Position numbers and translations under genes: made by a program
Notes under the pieces: model-generated
Database searches by the model: none
What the model saw: the letters and a program-made list of their open reading frames with translations, nothing else
Told to the model about the DNA's origin: nothing
NCBI GenBank assembly: GCA_047974225.1
Contig: JBKECD010000153.1
Location: forward strand, 1 to 22,695
DNA: 22,695 nt
Reading direction: 5' to 3'
Source: JBKEDC01 sp047974225
GTDB lineage: Bacteria; Bacteroidota; Bacteroidia; Bacteroidales; Prolixibacteraceae
In this document: positions 7,090 to 14,439 of the stretch, one piece after another
Layout of the letters: each line of letters opens with the position of its first letter
Numbering within the stretch: position 1 is the stretch's first letter

Positions 7090-7325
7090 ATTTTCATGGA
7101 TTTTGTTCTGAAATCCACTCAACAGCTGCGCAAGTTAGTAGAGTTTTGCAACCAAATCCACTCAACAGCTGCGCACTTTTCATGGATTCTGTCATCAAAT
7201 CCACTCAACAGCTGCGCAAGTTAGTAGAGTTCTGCAACTAAATCCACTCAACAGCTACGCACTTTTCATGGATTCTGTCATCAAATCCACTCAACAGCTG
7301 CGCACTTTTCATGGATTTTCTGTCC
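7090..7325. repeat. 43-bp tandem repeat, five cores with alternating linkers
   Basis: A 22-bp core (AAATCCACTCAACAGCTGCG plus CA) starts at 7111, 7154, 7197, 7240 and 7283, exactly 43 bp apart. The 21-bp linkers alternate between type A (AGTTAGTAGAGTT...) and type B (CTTTTCATGGATT...), giving an 86-bp higher-order period, with B-like linkers at both outer ends. Copy four has one change (CTACGC for CTGCGC). The end of B (TGGATT) pairs with the core start (AATCCA), and the core contains CAGCTG. The period is not a multiple of three, so it is not coding. Confidence 0.92.
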
Positions 7326-7408
7326 GACAGATTGTTTTTCTCTAGACATTTGGAAGTCAAAGTTGTTTTAATCAATTAGTTACTAATATTTTTCTGTATT
7401 TTTTCAAG

Positions 7409-7427
7409 AATGACGCTAATTGGCATT
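7409..7427 (+). promoter_or_regulatory. Candidate operator 1, upstream of the WYL regulator
   Basis: AATGAC-GCTAATT-GGCATT is an imperfect dyad (arms 5/6 complementary, 7-nt centre). The same 19-bp site recurs at 8532-8550 with only the centre differing. It ends 69 bp before the WYL start codon, which fits autoregulation (inference). Confidence 0.55.
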
Positions 7428-7495
7428 TCGACCTTGTTTATTTGTCGGATAAAAAATTTACCTTTAAGCCGTAGAAACAAAAAGAAGACTAACCA

Positions 7496-8398
7496 ATGAG
7501 TGAACAAAACAAAATCAAATCCACCCTTCAGCTCATGCTGCTGCTTTCCAATGGCTATGGCATGACCTTGGAAGAAGTGTCGCAGCGGCTCGACATCACT
7601 GTGCGCACAGCTAATCGCTATATTGCTACGCTTCGAGAGGTGGGCTTCATCATTCCACGACCAAAGAATGGCTATTATCAGATTGAAGAAATATCCTCTT
7701 CCCACAAGGGATTGAGTAAGTTGCTGCACTTTTCCGAAGAGGAGGCTTATGTGTTGCAGCGTGCCATCGACTCGCTCAGTGGCGAGGGGGTGATGAAGCA
7801 GAATTTGGCAAAAAAGCTCTATTCGCTCTATAAGTCCGACCGAGTAACGGAAATTATGGTGAAAGAAACCGGTTCGGAGAACATTCATCAGCTCAGCGAG
7901 GCGATGAAAAACAAGAAACAAGTGCTGCTGAAAAACTATCTTTCGGCACACAGCAATAGTCGGCGAGACCGAGTGATTGAGCCCTTCAAGTTTACTACTA
8001 ATTATGTGAACACATGGGGCTATGAGCTAGAAAGCGACTCTTGCAAGATGTTTAAAAACACCCGCATTGAGTCGGTGGAGCAGCTCCACGCGCCGTGGAA
8101 ATTTGAGGATAAGCATTTTGAAAAGTTCACCGACATTTTCCGCATGACAGGGGGTGAGCGCACTGCTGTGGAGTTGAAACTCACAGTGCGATCTTGCGAG
8201 CTGCTGAAAGAAGAATATCCGCTAGCGGAGAAATACATCGCCACCATAAGCGAGAATGAATTTCTGCTGAAAACCGATGTGTCGGGCTTTCATGGTGTGG
8301 GGCGTTTTGTGATGGGCTTGTGGGATGAAATCGAAATAATCTCGCCCCAAGCATTGAGGGATTATATTCAGGAGAAGGCGAGGGGAATTGAGAATTGA
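7496..8398 (+). CDS. WYL-domain transcriptional regulator
   Basis: A 300-aa regulator. An N-terminal winged helix-turn-helix (about 5-65; TLEEVSQRLDITVRTANRYI) binds DNA. A helical linker follows, then a WYL domain (about 140-205; the usual WYL tripeptide is replaced around T-W-G-Y-E-L, 173-178), and a C-terminal WCX-like region (about 222-295) with GVGRFVMGLWDEIEIISP. WYL proteins are ligand- or nucleic-acid-responsive regulators frequently found beside CRISPR-Cas and other defence systems. Here it is the gene immediately before the HIRAN-cas12a operon, same strand. A terminator separates the two units, and a shared dyad sits upstream of each, so it is a candidate local controller of the CRISPR locus. 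Whether it represses or activates cannot be told. Confidence 0.85.
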   Translation: MSEQNKIKSTLQLMLLLSNGYGMTLEEVSQRLDITVRTANRYIATLREVGFIIPRPKNGYYQIEEISSSHKGLSKLLHFSEEEAYVLQRAIDSLSGEGVMKQNLAKKLYSLYKSDRVTEIMVKETGSENIHQLSEAMKNKKQVLLKNYLSAHSNSRRDRVIEPFKFTTNYVNTWGYELESDSCKMFKNTRIESVEQLHAPWKFEDKHFEKFTDIFRMTGGERTAVELKLTVRSCELLKEEYPLAEKYIATISENEFLLKTDVSGFHGVGRFVMGLWDEIEIISPQALRDYIQEKARGIEN

Positions 8399-8405
8399 GA
8401 ATTGC

Positions 8406-8467
8406 AGCCCTGCAAGGGCGATGTATAATAGCATAGGGTTTCAACCCTATGGCAGGGTTTCAACCCG
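8406..8467. repeat. Palindromic intergenic element
   Basis: Three small palindromes in a row: GCCC-TGCAA-GGGC (8407-8419), CATAGGGTT-TC-AACCCTATG (8432-8451, perfect 9-bp arms), and GGGTT-TC-AACCC (8455-8466). This resembles dispersed modular palindromes found between genes in Bacteroidota; related-looking modules occur in the 18230-18489 element. Confidence 0.6.
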
Positions 8468-8480
8468 AGGGAGAATCGAG

Positions 8481-8528
8481 ATAGGCGGATTGTGCAATTA
8501 TTTTGCATAATTCGTCTATTCTTTTTTT
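8481..8528 (+). terminator. Strong terminator between the WYL gene and HIRAN-cas12a
   Basis: The arms 8481-8497 and 8503-8519 pair over all 17 positions in RNA of the + strand (14 Watson-Crick, 3 G-U) around a 5-nt loop, then TCTTTTTTT. The G-U pairs are stable only in the + transcript, so it acts on the WYL mRNA. Confidence 0.8.
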
Positions 8529-8531
8529 GCT

Positions 8532-8550
8532 AATGACATTAGTTGGCATT
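8532..8550 (+). promoter_or_regulatory. Candidate operator 2, upstream of HIRAN-cas12a
   Basis: AATGAC-ATTAGTT-GGCATT, the same dyad as at 7409-7427 (16 of 19 positions identical, both arms identical). A TTTCTTTG begins 28 bp after its first base, exactly as TTTATTTG does after operator 1. Nearby promoter candidates are TTTCTTTG (8560-8567), or TTTG (8564-8567)-N19-AGTTTTTG (8587-8594). Confidence 0.55.
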
Positions 8551-8595
8551 TTCGGAGTTTTTCTTTGTATTGTAATTCAAACAAACAGTTTTTGT

Positions 8596-8636
8596 CCCTC
8601 CCCTTTTAGTCGCTGAGCGTAGTCGAAGAGGGGGAG
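8596..8636 (+). repeat. Hairpin with a CGCTGAGCGTAGTCGAAG-type intergenic motif
   Basis: CCCTCCCC (8596-8603) can pair with part of GAGGGGGAG (8628-8636), enclosing TCGCTGAGCGTAGTCGAAG. That inner sequence is a short motif I recall as scattered between genes in Bacteroidota. It lies in the presumed 5' leader of the HIRAN-cas12a transcript, 28 bp before the HIRAN start. Confidence 0.4.
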
Positions 8637-8663
8637 TCGGAAAGAGCTTAAAATTTAAACGAC

Positions 8664-9014
8664 ATGAAAATATTAGAACATTACAAGAGCTTTGATTTAG
8701 CAGGCTTCACCTATTATGTTGGTCCGATGCTATTCAGAAAGATGAAAGTGGGCAAGAAACTTCTGCTGATGGCAGAGCCTGAGAACCCATACGACCCCCA
8801 AGCGGTGGCGATTTATTTCAAAGATGAAAAGATTGGCTTTGTGCCCAAGGGTGCGAACTATTCCATCAGCAAGCTGCTCAAGTGTGGTTATGACGACATC
8901 TTCGAAGCCCGCATCCAAAGCATCGACCCCGCGGCATCACCCGAGCATCAGATTGGTGTGGCGGTGTATTTGAAAGGGTGGAATCCTTTTGAGGAAGTGG
9001 TGAGAAAATTATGA
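8664..9014 (+). CDS. Small HIRAN-domain protein in the cas12a operon
   Basis: A 116-aa protein made almost wholly of one HIRAN domain. Key motifs: F15-T-Y-Y-V-G, the core L-L-L-M-A-E-P-E-N-P-Y-D-P-Q-A-V-A-I-Y (33-51), I-G-F-V-P-K-G-A-N-Y-S-I-S-K-L-L (57-72), and a terminal hydrophobic strand (QIGVAVYLKGW). HIRAN domains of the HLTF class bind single-stranded DNA 3' ends at stalled forks, and stand-alone bacterial versions occur with DNA-processing and defence genes. It is complete, not a fragment of a helicase. It lies 74 bp before cas12a, same strand, with no terminator between, so it is likely co-transcribed. HIRAN is not a standard type V-A component. A role in handling cut DNA ends or displaced strands is inference only. 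Confidence 0.82.
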   Translation: MKILEHYKSFDLAGFTYYVGPMLFRKMKVGKKLLLMAEPENPYDPQAVAIYFKDEKIGFVPKGANYSISKLLKCGYDDIFEARIQSIDPAASPEHQIGVAVYLKGWNPFEEVVRKL

Positions 9015-9030
9015 GGTGGAATATTGTTTT

Positions 9031-9046
9031 GTTGCGAAAAAGCAAC
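9031..9046 (+). other. Small hairpin in the HIRAN-cas12a spacer
   Basis: GTTGC-GAAAAA-GCAAC, a perfect 5-bp stem 43 nt before the Cas12a start codon. There is no T-run, so it is not a terminator; it may affect mRNA stability or translation. Confidence 0.35.
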
Positions 9047-9088
9047 TAACTTAGGGGCGAAAATAAAAAGACAATAAAATAATTAACC

Positions 9089-12000
9089 ATGAAGAATTTT
9101 ACAAATTTATTTAAGCAAAGCAAAACCGTGCGTTTTGAGTTGAAACCCGAGGGTAAGACCTTAGAAAATATCAACAAGGAGGGCTTTGTCGCAAAAGACA
9201 TCAAGCGCAATGAAGACTACAAAGCAGTGAAAAAGATTATCGATGATTATCATCGGGATTTCATTGAAAAAGCGTTGCGACACCTATCACTCTCTTCGGA
9301 AGAGCTGCAAAGCTTTGCCGAAGCTTATCAAGCAAGCGAAGATAAGAAAATAGAAGCAGCACAGAAAAAACTCCGTGCAGAGGTAGTGAAAGGCTATGGC
9401 GAACAGAAGGAATATGGGAATATGTTTAAAAAAGAACTTATTTCCGCTGATTTACCCTTGTGGATGAGAACGCAAGGGGAAAAATACACTTCGGAAGATT
9501 TGAAAAAGGTAGAGTCTTTCTCGAAATTCACTACTTATTTTTCGGGTTTCCATGAAAACCGCAAAAACATTTATTCGGTAGATGAGAAATCAACAGCGAT
9601 AGCCTACCGCATAGTGCATGAAAATCTGCCCAAGTTTCTCGACAATATCAAGTCATTTGAATATATCAAGAATCACCACCCCGAATTGGCAGCGGAATTA
9701 ATCACCTACTATGAAGAGAGTGATTATCCACAATTTTTCGATGGCATTAGTTTGGAAGATGTGTTTTCGGTGGAAAGTTTCAATCATATGCTAAACCAAT
9801 CGGGCATTGAAGCTTTCAATAATTTATTGAGTGGAATTTCTCACGATGAACACAGTCAGCGCACGCAGGGTCTAAATGAGAAGATTAATCTGTATAATCA
9901 GACTTTAGGAAAGAATGAGCAAGGGGAGAAAATTAAGAAAGCACCCAAGCTTACCATGCTCTACAAGCAGATTTTGAGCGATAGAAACAGCCTTTCATTT
10001 GTTTTTGAAGAAATCAAAGATGATGCAGCTTTGCTTGATATGTTAGTCGAGTTTAGAGATTCGATGCGAGGAATTAAAGGTGAAGCAGAAAAGGTGAATA
10101 AGGCTATTTTAGACGCTAATCCTGAACAGATTTATATCGATCGAGCGTGTTTTTCTGATATTTCGGGCAATAGTTGGGGCAACTATGCTGTGATTCGCAC
10201 AGCGGTTTTAGATTCAATTCCGAAGCTGTATGAGAAATCAGAAAAGCAGCAAGAGGATTTAATCAAAAAAGCGGTGAATGGTGTGATTTCATTTGCTGAG
10301 CTCGACAGAATTGTGCAAGGGTATTTGCAGGCTAATGATGAGCAAAAGAAATTTGAGGGGTTGGCGGAATATTTCAATAAGGGAATTACACAAAGAGATG
10401 GGGCATACACTCAAATCTTTGAAGTTTCGGATGCGAGAGAAATAGAAATAGACAGTTTGTTGTTGAACCGTCCTGAAAAGTTAGAGCAGAACAACAAGGA
10501 TGCTATTCAAGTGTGGTTGGATTCTCAAATGGACATCATGCACTTCTATAAGCCACTACACATGCGCACCAAGGCGGCACTCGACAAAGATGCAGAGTTT
10601 TATAGTCTGTTTGATGAGTTTTATCAATTGTTGGGTTCGATGGTTGCGGTGTATAATAAGACAAGAAACCACCTCACTAAGAAACCTTATTCGGTGGAAA
10701 AGGTGAAGCTGAATTTTGAAAATTCAACCTTAGCAAATGGTTGGGATCGGAACAAAGAGGATGCAAATACTTGTGTGCTGCTTCGGAAAGATGGTTTGTA
10801 TTATTTGGCTGTGATGAATATGAAGCATAACAAACTCTTTAAGAATAGTTTTTCAACGGAAGAAGAGTCTAGTTTTGAGAAAGTCAACTACAAGCTGCTT
10901 CCCGGAGCCAATAAGATGTTGCCCAAAGTGTTTTTCTCAAATAAGAATATTGAATATTACGCTCCGAGCTTTGATATTCTGACCAATTATAAAGCAGGAA
11001 CACACAAGAAAGGCGATGCTTTTAATTTGGCACATTGCCATGCGCTTATTGATTTCTTTAAGGAGTCGATTGAAAGACATCCAGAGTGGAAAGATTTTAA
11101 TTTCCAATTTTCAGATACCGCTACTTATCCAGATATTAGCTATTTCTACCGAGAGGTGGAACATCAAGGGTATAAAATCACATTCGACCACATTCCAGCT
11201 TCAAAGATTGAAGAATGGGTGGAAGATGGTAAGATGTATTTATTCAAAATTTGGAATAAAGACTTTTCGCCCTACTCAAAAGGGACAAAGAACTTGCACA
11301 CCCTATATTGGGAGCAAACATTTTCGCCTGAGAATTTGGCAAATGTGGTTTATAAATTGAATGGAGAGGCAGAAATCTTTTGGCGCAAAGCTTCGATAAA
11401 GAACCCTACCGTTCACCCCAAGAACGTGGCATTCGATAAGAAGACAAAGGATATTGGGAATAAAGAGAGTATCTTCCCATATGACATCATCAAAGACAAG
11501 CGATTTACGGAAGATAAGTTTCAGTTTCATGTGCCGCTGACCATGAACTTTAAGGCAGTTGATGGTGTGAATATGAATCAGCAGACCAACGACTACATTC
11601 GCAGCACCGATGATGAAATCAATGTGATTGGCATCGACCGTGGTGAACGGCATTTGATTTACATCTCAGTGGTGAACTCTAAGGGGGAAATCATTCACCA
11701 AGAGAGCTTGAATAGCATCACTAATAGCTATATGAGTGATGGAAAGGAGCAACGCATTACTACCAATTATCATGCTAAGCTTGATAAGCAAGAGGCTGAA
11801 AATAAGAAAACACGTCGTTCATGGTCGGAAGTAGGCAATATTAAAGAGCTTAAAGAGGGATATCTTTCTCATGTGGTGCACAAGATTTGCAAAATGATGG
11901 TGGATTATAATGCTGTTGTGGTGATGGAAGACTTGAATTTTGGATTTAAGAAAGGTCGTATTCATGTGGAGAAACAGGTCTATCAGAAGTTTGAAAAGGC

Positions 12001-12838
12001 ATTGATTGACAAACTGAATTACTTAGTGTTTAAAGACCGTGCAGCCACGGAAGTAGGCGGAACGCTGAATGCCTTGCAGCTGTCGAGCAAGTTTGAAAGT
12101 TTCACCAAATTGGGCAAGCAATCAGGGTTTATCTTCTATACCCAAGCTGCCTATACGAGTAAGATTGACCCGACAACGGGCTTCTTAAATTTGCTGAATC
12201 CTAAATATACGAATGTTTCAGCAGCGCAGAATCTGTTTAAAGAGTTTGATGCTATTCGTTGGAATGAACAAGAGCAGTATTTTGAGTTCGCATTCGACTA
12301 TAAGAAGTTGAGCCACACGAAAAATAAAGAGTGTGGTATTCAGACGAAGTGGACGATATGCAGCTATGGCAAAGAACGTTTTGTGTATGACAAAAATCTA
12401 AATAGCAACAAGGGGGGACATGTGCAAATTGATGTTACGGAGAAACTTAAAGAGTTGTTTAAGGCTCGTTGTGTGGACTATAAGGCGGTGAGCAAAGAAG
12501 ATGTGGTGAAGCAAGATGATAAATCATTCTTTAACAACTTGATTTTCTATCTGCGCTTGTTGATGCAGATGCGCAATAGTGCCACGATAAATGGGGAAGT
12601 GCATGATTTTATTCTTTCGCCTGTGAAGAATAAAGAAGGTGTGTTTTATGACTCTCGACACTATAATAGACCTGATGCAAAATTACCACAAGATGCCGAT
12701 GCTAACGGAGCTTATAACATCGCTTTGAAAGGACTACTTTTGATTGATAAAATCAAAAAGAGCGAAGCGGATAAAAAACCAAACTTAGCAATCAGCAATA
12801 AAGAGTGGTTTGAATATGCTCAAGGCAGAGTGAAATAA
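9089..12838 (+). CDS. cas12a: Cas12a (Cpf1), type V-A CRISPR effector nuclease
   Basis: A full-length 1249-aa Cas12a (family about 1200-1300 aa). It processes pre-crRNA and cuts T-rich-PAM DNA with one RuvC site. It starts FTNLFKQSKTVRFELKPEGK, the usual N-terminal WED strand, followed by REC1 with TTYFSGFHENRKNIY. RuvC catalytic residues are Asp850 (IGIDRGERH), Glu947 (VVMEDLNFGFKKGR) and Asp1204 (DADANGAYN). The Nuc arginine is Arg1162 (QMRNS). The crRNA-processing residues of FnCas12a (H843, K852, K869, F873) align with His776, Lys785, Lys802 and Phe806 at identical spacing. The PAM-contact lysines align with Lys556 (GWDRNKE) and Lys613 (MLPKVF), so a TTTV-like PAM is expected. No frameshift or missing catalytic residue was seen. 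It is close in architecture to Bacteroidales orthologues. A hairpin terminator follows the stop codon. Confidence 0.98.
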   Translation: MKNFTNLFKQSKTVRFELKPEGKTLENINKEGFVAKDIKRNEDYKAVKKIIDDYHRDFIEKALRHLSLSSEELQSFAEAYQASEDKKIEAAQKKLRAEVVKGYGEQKEYGNMFKKELISADLPLWMRTQGEKYTSEDLKKVESFSKFTTYFSGFHENRKNIYSVDEKSTAIAYRIVHENLPKFLDNIKSFEYIKNHHPELAAELITYYEESDYPQFFDGISLEDVFSVESFNHMLNQSGIEAFNNLLSGISHDEHSQRTQGLNEKINLYNQTLGKNEQGEKIKKAPKLTMLYKQILSDRNSLSFVFEEIKDDAALLDMLVEFRDSMRGIKGEAEKVNKAILDANPEQIYIDRACFSDISGNSWGNYAVIRTAVLDSIPKLYEKSEKQQEDLIKKAVNGVISFAELDRIVQGYLQANDEQKKFEGLAEYFNKGITQRDGAYTQIFEVSDAREIEIDSLLLNRPEKLEQNNKDAIQVWLDSQMDIMHFYKPLHMRTKAALDKDAEFYSLFDEFYQLLGSMVAVYNKTRNHLTKKPYSVEKVKLNFENSTLANGWDRNKEDANTCVLLRKDGLYYLAVMNMKHNKLFKNSFSTEEESSFEKVNYKLLPGANKMLPKVFFSNKNIEYYAPSFDILTNYKAGTHKKGDAFNLAHCHALIDFFKESIERHPEWKDFNFQFSDTATYPDISYFYREVEHQGYKITFDHIPASKIEEWVEDGKMYLFKIWNKDFSPYSKGTKNLHTLYWEQTFSPENLANVVYKLNGEAEIFWRKASIKNPTVHPKNVAFDKKTKDIGNKESIFPYDIIKDKRFTEDKFQFHVPLTMNFKAVDGVNMNQQTNDYIRSTDDEINVIGIDRGERHLIYISVVNSKGEIIHQESLNSITNSYMSDGKEQRITTNYHAKLDKQEAENKKTRRSWSEVGNIKELKEGYLSHVVHKICKMMVDYNAVVVMEDLNFGFKKGRIHVEKQVYQKFEKALIDKLNYLVFKDRAATEVGGTLNALQLSSKFESFTKLGKQSGFIFYTQAAYTSKIDPTTGFLNLLNPKYTNVSAAQNLFKEFDAIRWNEQEQYFEFAFDYKKLSHTKNKECGIQTKWTICSYGKERFVYDKNLNSNKGGHVQIDVTEKLKELFKARCVDYKAVSKEDVVKQDDKSFFNNLIFYLRLLMQMRNSATINGEVHDFILSPVKNKEGVFYDSRHYNRPDAKLPQDADANGAYNIALKGLLLIDKIKKSEADKKPNLAISNKEWFEYAQGRVK

Positions 12839-12852
12839 TTGGAAATGAAAAT

Positions 12853-12894
12853 AAGCCCGAAGAATCTTTGAAAGAAAAGAACTTCGGGCTTTTG
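12853..12894 (+). terminator. Terminator between cas12a and cas4
   Basis: AAGCCCGAAG (12853-12862) and CTTCGGGCTT (12882-12891) form a perfect 10-bp stem with a 19-nt loop, which can itself fold (CTTTGAAAG), then TTT. It begins 15 nt after the Cas12a stop and ends just before cas4. The short T-run suggests partial termination. Confidence 0.75.
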
Positions 12895-12899
12895 CTTTC

Positions 12900-13475
12900 T
12901 TGTTTGTGGAAAATCTAATTCAAATTACTTATCTGAACGATTTCATTTTTTGTCCATACTCCATTTATTTACATCAGATATTTGAAGATGGCGAGATTGA
13001 AAGTTTTCAGGCAGCTCCACAAAGTGAGGGGCGAGTGGCGCATTTTGAGATTGACCAAGCGGATTCAAAAGATGAAGAAGACAAGCCATTACGAGGGATT
13101 TATGTGTATTCTTCAAAGCTGAAACTTTATGGAAAGATTGACACTTTTCACCCTTTAAGTGGTGTTTTGGTGGAACGCAAGCGAGAAATTAAGACGATAT
13201 ATCAAGGCTATCTGTATCAGCTTTGGGCGCAATATTTTGCTTTGATAGAGATGGGATATCAGGTGAATGAGATTGCATTCGAAACAGTGATTGGAAATAG
13301 ATATCTTCCGCAGCGGATTCCAAGTGCAGCCGACTTTAATCAGCTAAAAAAGCACGTGGTGAGGATTGCTTTGTTTCAGCCTGAAAACTTCGAAAACCAG
13401 AACCCTAATAAGTGTGTACATTGTATTTATGCGGCATTGTGCGATAAAACCAAGGGAGATCATGTTTACACGTAA
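12900..13475 (+). CDS. cas4: Cas4 family exonuclease, CRISPR adaptation
   Basis: A 191-aa Cas4, the Fe-S nuclease that trims prespacers and checks the PAM before integration. The N-terminal Cys18 (FIFCPYSIYLH) and C-terminal Cys172, Cys175 and Cys181 (KCVHCIYAALC) are the four cluster ligands. The PD-(D/E)xK centre is Asp81 (GKIDTFH) and Glu92-x-Lys94 (LVERK), with the Q-x3-Y motif at Q102-Y106 (QGYLY). The start is not an ATG: TTG at 12900 or, more likely, GTG at 12906 (giving MENLIQITYLNDF). Both lie right behind the terminator stem without a clear ribosome site, so expression may be low or may depend on read-through. It overlaps cas1 by 14 bp. Confidence 0.93.
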   Translation: MFVENLIQITYLNDFIFCPYSIYLHQIFEDGEIESFQAAPQSEGRVAHFEIDQADSKDEEDKPLRGIYVYSSKLKLYGKIDTFHPLSGVLVERKREIKTIYQGYLYQLWAQYFALIEMGYQVNEIAFETVIGNRYLPQRIPSAADFNQLKKHVVRIALFQPENFENQNPNKCVHCIYAALCDKTKGDHVYT

Positions 13476-14439
13476 AGACATTGAACGGAAAAATATTTTT
13501 GTGGTGAATGGTTTGGAAAATCATCATTTCAAAATTCAGAATGGTTTTCTGTGGCTAGAAGAGCATCGAGAGGGAGAAAAGATATGCAAGACAAAGTTCC
13601 CTATTCAGAAGATTTTATTTCTGATGATTATCGGACACACCACACTCACCACGGCGGTGCTTGATAAATGTAATAAAGCCAAAGTGCCGGTGGTGGTGAT
13701 GAAACCTAACTTTAGGTGTGTGCTGAATTATTGCAATATAGCTGACGCTAATTATTTGTTGCGAAAGAAGCAGCATCAACAGCCTGCTTTGCGGATTGAC
13801 ATTGCGCAAAGTTTGATTTGGAACAAGATGCGCAATCAGTTGGCTTTGTTGCAGAAAAGCAGAATGAAAGATGAGAAAACAATCCGAGCCATTGAGCACA
13901 TTGAAAATAGTCTGCCTTTGTTGGGACAATATGGAGAGTTGAAGACGCTCATGGGAGCAGAGGGGGTTGCCTCTCGATTGTTTTTTGAGGCTTACTATCA
14001 GAAGTTTGGTTGGAAGAAAAGGCAACCTCGAATAAAATGCGACCCTCTTAATGCTTTGCTCGATATTGGATATACGTTTTTGTTTAATTACATGGAAAGT
14101 ATGTGCCGTTTGTTTGGCTTTGATTTATATGTGGGGGTGTATCACCAGTTGTTTTTTAAGCGTAAATCCTTGGTTTGTGATTTGGTAGAGCCGTTTCGGT
14201 GCGTCATCGATCATGAGATACGGAAAGGATTTAATGCGGGCAAGGTTAAGCTAGATGATTTTGAGCTATATAATAAGGCGTATTATTTAAAGCGTGGTTC
14301 ACGTTCGGAATATACGGTTTTGTTTATGCAAGGACTTATAAAATATAAGCAGGAGATTTTTGTGTATGTGCAGCAGTATTATCGTTTCTTTGTGAATAAA
14401 AAGAGCGTTGTTGAGTTTCCGCAATTTAACTTGAAATAG
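13462..14439 (+). CDS. cas1: Cas1 integrase
   Basis: The 325-aa metal-dependent integrase of the Cas1-Cas2 complex, which inserts spacers at the leader-repeat junction. The start at 13462 (MFTRKDIERKNIFVVNG) is chosen over the longer open frame because AGGGAG precedes it and the extra residues only mirror the overlapping cas4. An N-terminal beta domain covers about 1-95. The helical domain carries the catalytic Glu167 (MGAEGVASRLFF), His228 (GVYHQLFFKRKSL) and Asp240/Glu243 (VCDLVEPFR). It ends immediately before cas2. The motifs are intact, so the adaptation module looks functional, in line with the long uniform array. Confidence 0.95.
   Translation: MFTRKDIERKNIFVVNGLENHHFKIQNGFLWLEEHREGEKICKTKFPIQKILFLMIIGHTTLTTAVLDKCNKAKVPVVVMKPNFRCVLNYCNIADANYLLRKKQHQQPALRIDIAQSLIWNKMRNQLALLQKSRMKDEKTIRAIEHIENSLPLLGQYGELKTLMGAEGVASRLFFEAYYQKFGWKKRQPRIKCDPLNALLDIGYTFLFNYMESMCRLFGFDLYVGVYHQLFFKRKSLVCDLVEPFRCVIDHEIRKGFNAGKVKLDDFELYNKAYYLKRGSRSEYTVLFMQGLIKYKQEIFVYVQQYYRFFVNKKSVVEFPQFNLK

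Larger units (their letters stand above)
7086..7495. other. Non-coding gap holding the 43-bp repeat block and the WYL gene 5' region
   Basis: This 410-bp stretch has no credible gene. About 7090-7325 is the 43-bp tandem repeat. From 7330 on it is AT-rich and contains the dyad operator (7409-7427) and candidate promoter elements TTTATTTG (7437-7444) and TACCTTTA (7459-7466) for the WYL regulator. Their -33 partners are not well spaced, so the exact promoter is unresolved. Confidence 0.65.

Noticed and set aside
7090..7325. The 43-bp repeat block as a second CRISPR array
   Set aside because: The 21-bp linkers repeat in two alternating types instead of being unique, and no handle-like structure is present.
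7376..7951. 191-codon open frame on the minus strand
   Set aside because: Antisense to the WYL gene and its operator region; no family features.
8399..9088. Search for a stray degenerate repeat and guide (Cas-regulating RNA type) upstream of cas12a
   Set aside because: No TCTAC...GTAGA handle or repeat-like sequence was found in this gap on either strand by eye.
13366..13461. Longer N terminus for Cas1
   Set aside because: The extra codons overlap cas4 and give no Cas1-like sequence; ATG 13462 has a ribosome site and the standard Cas1 start.
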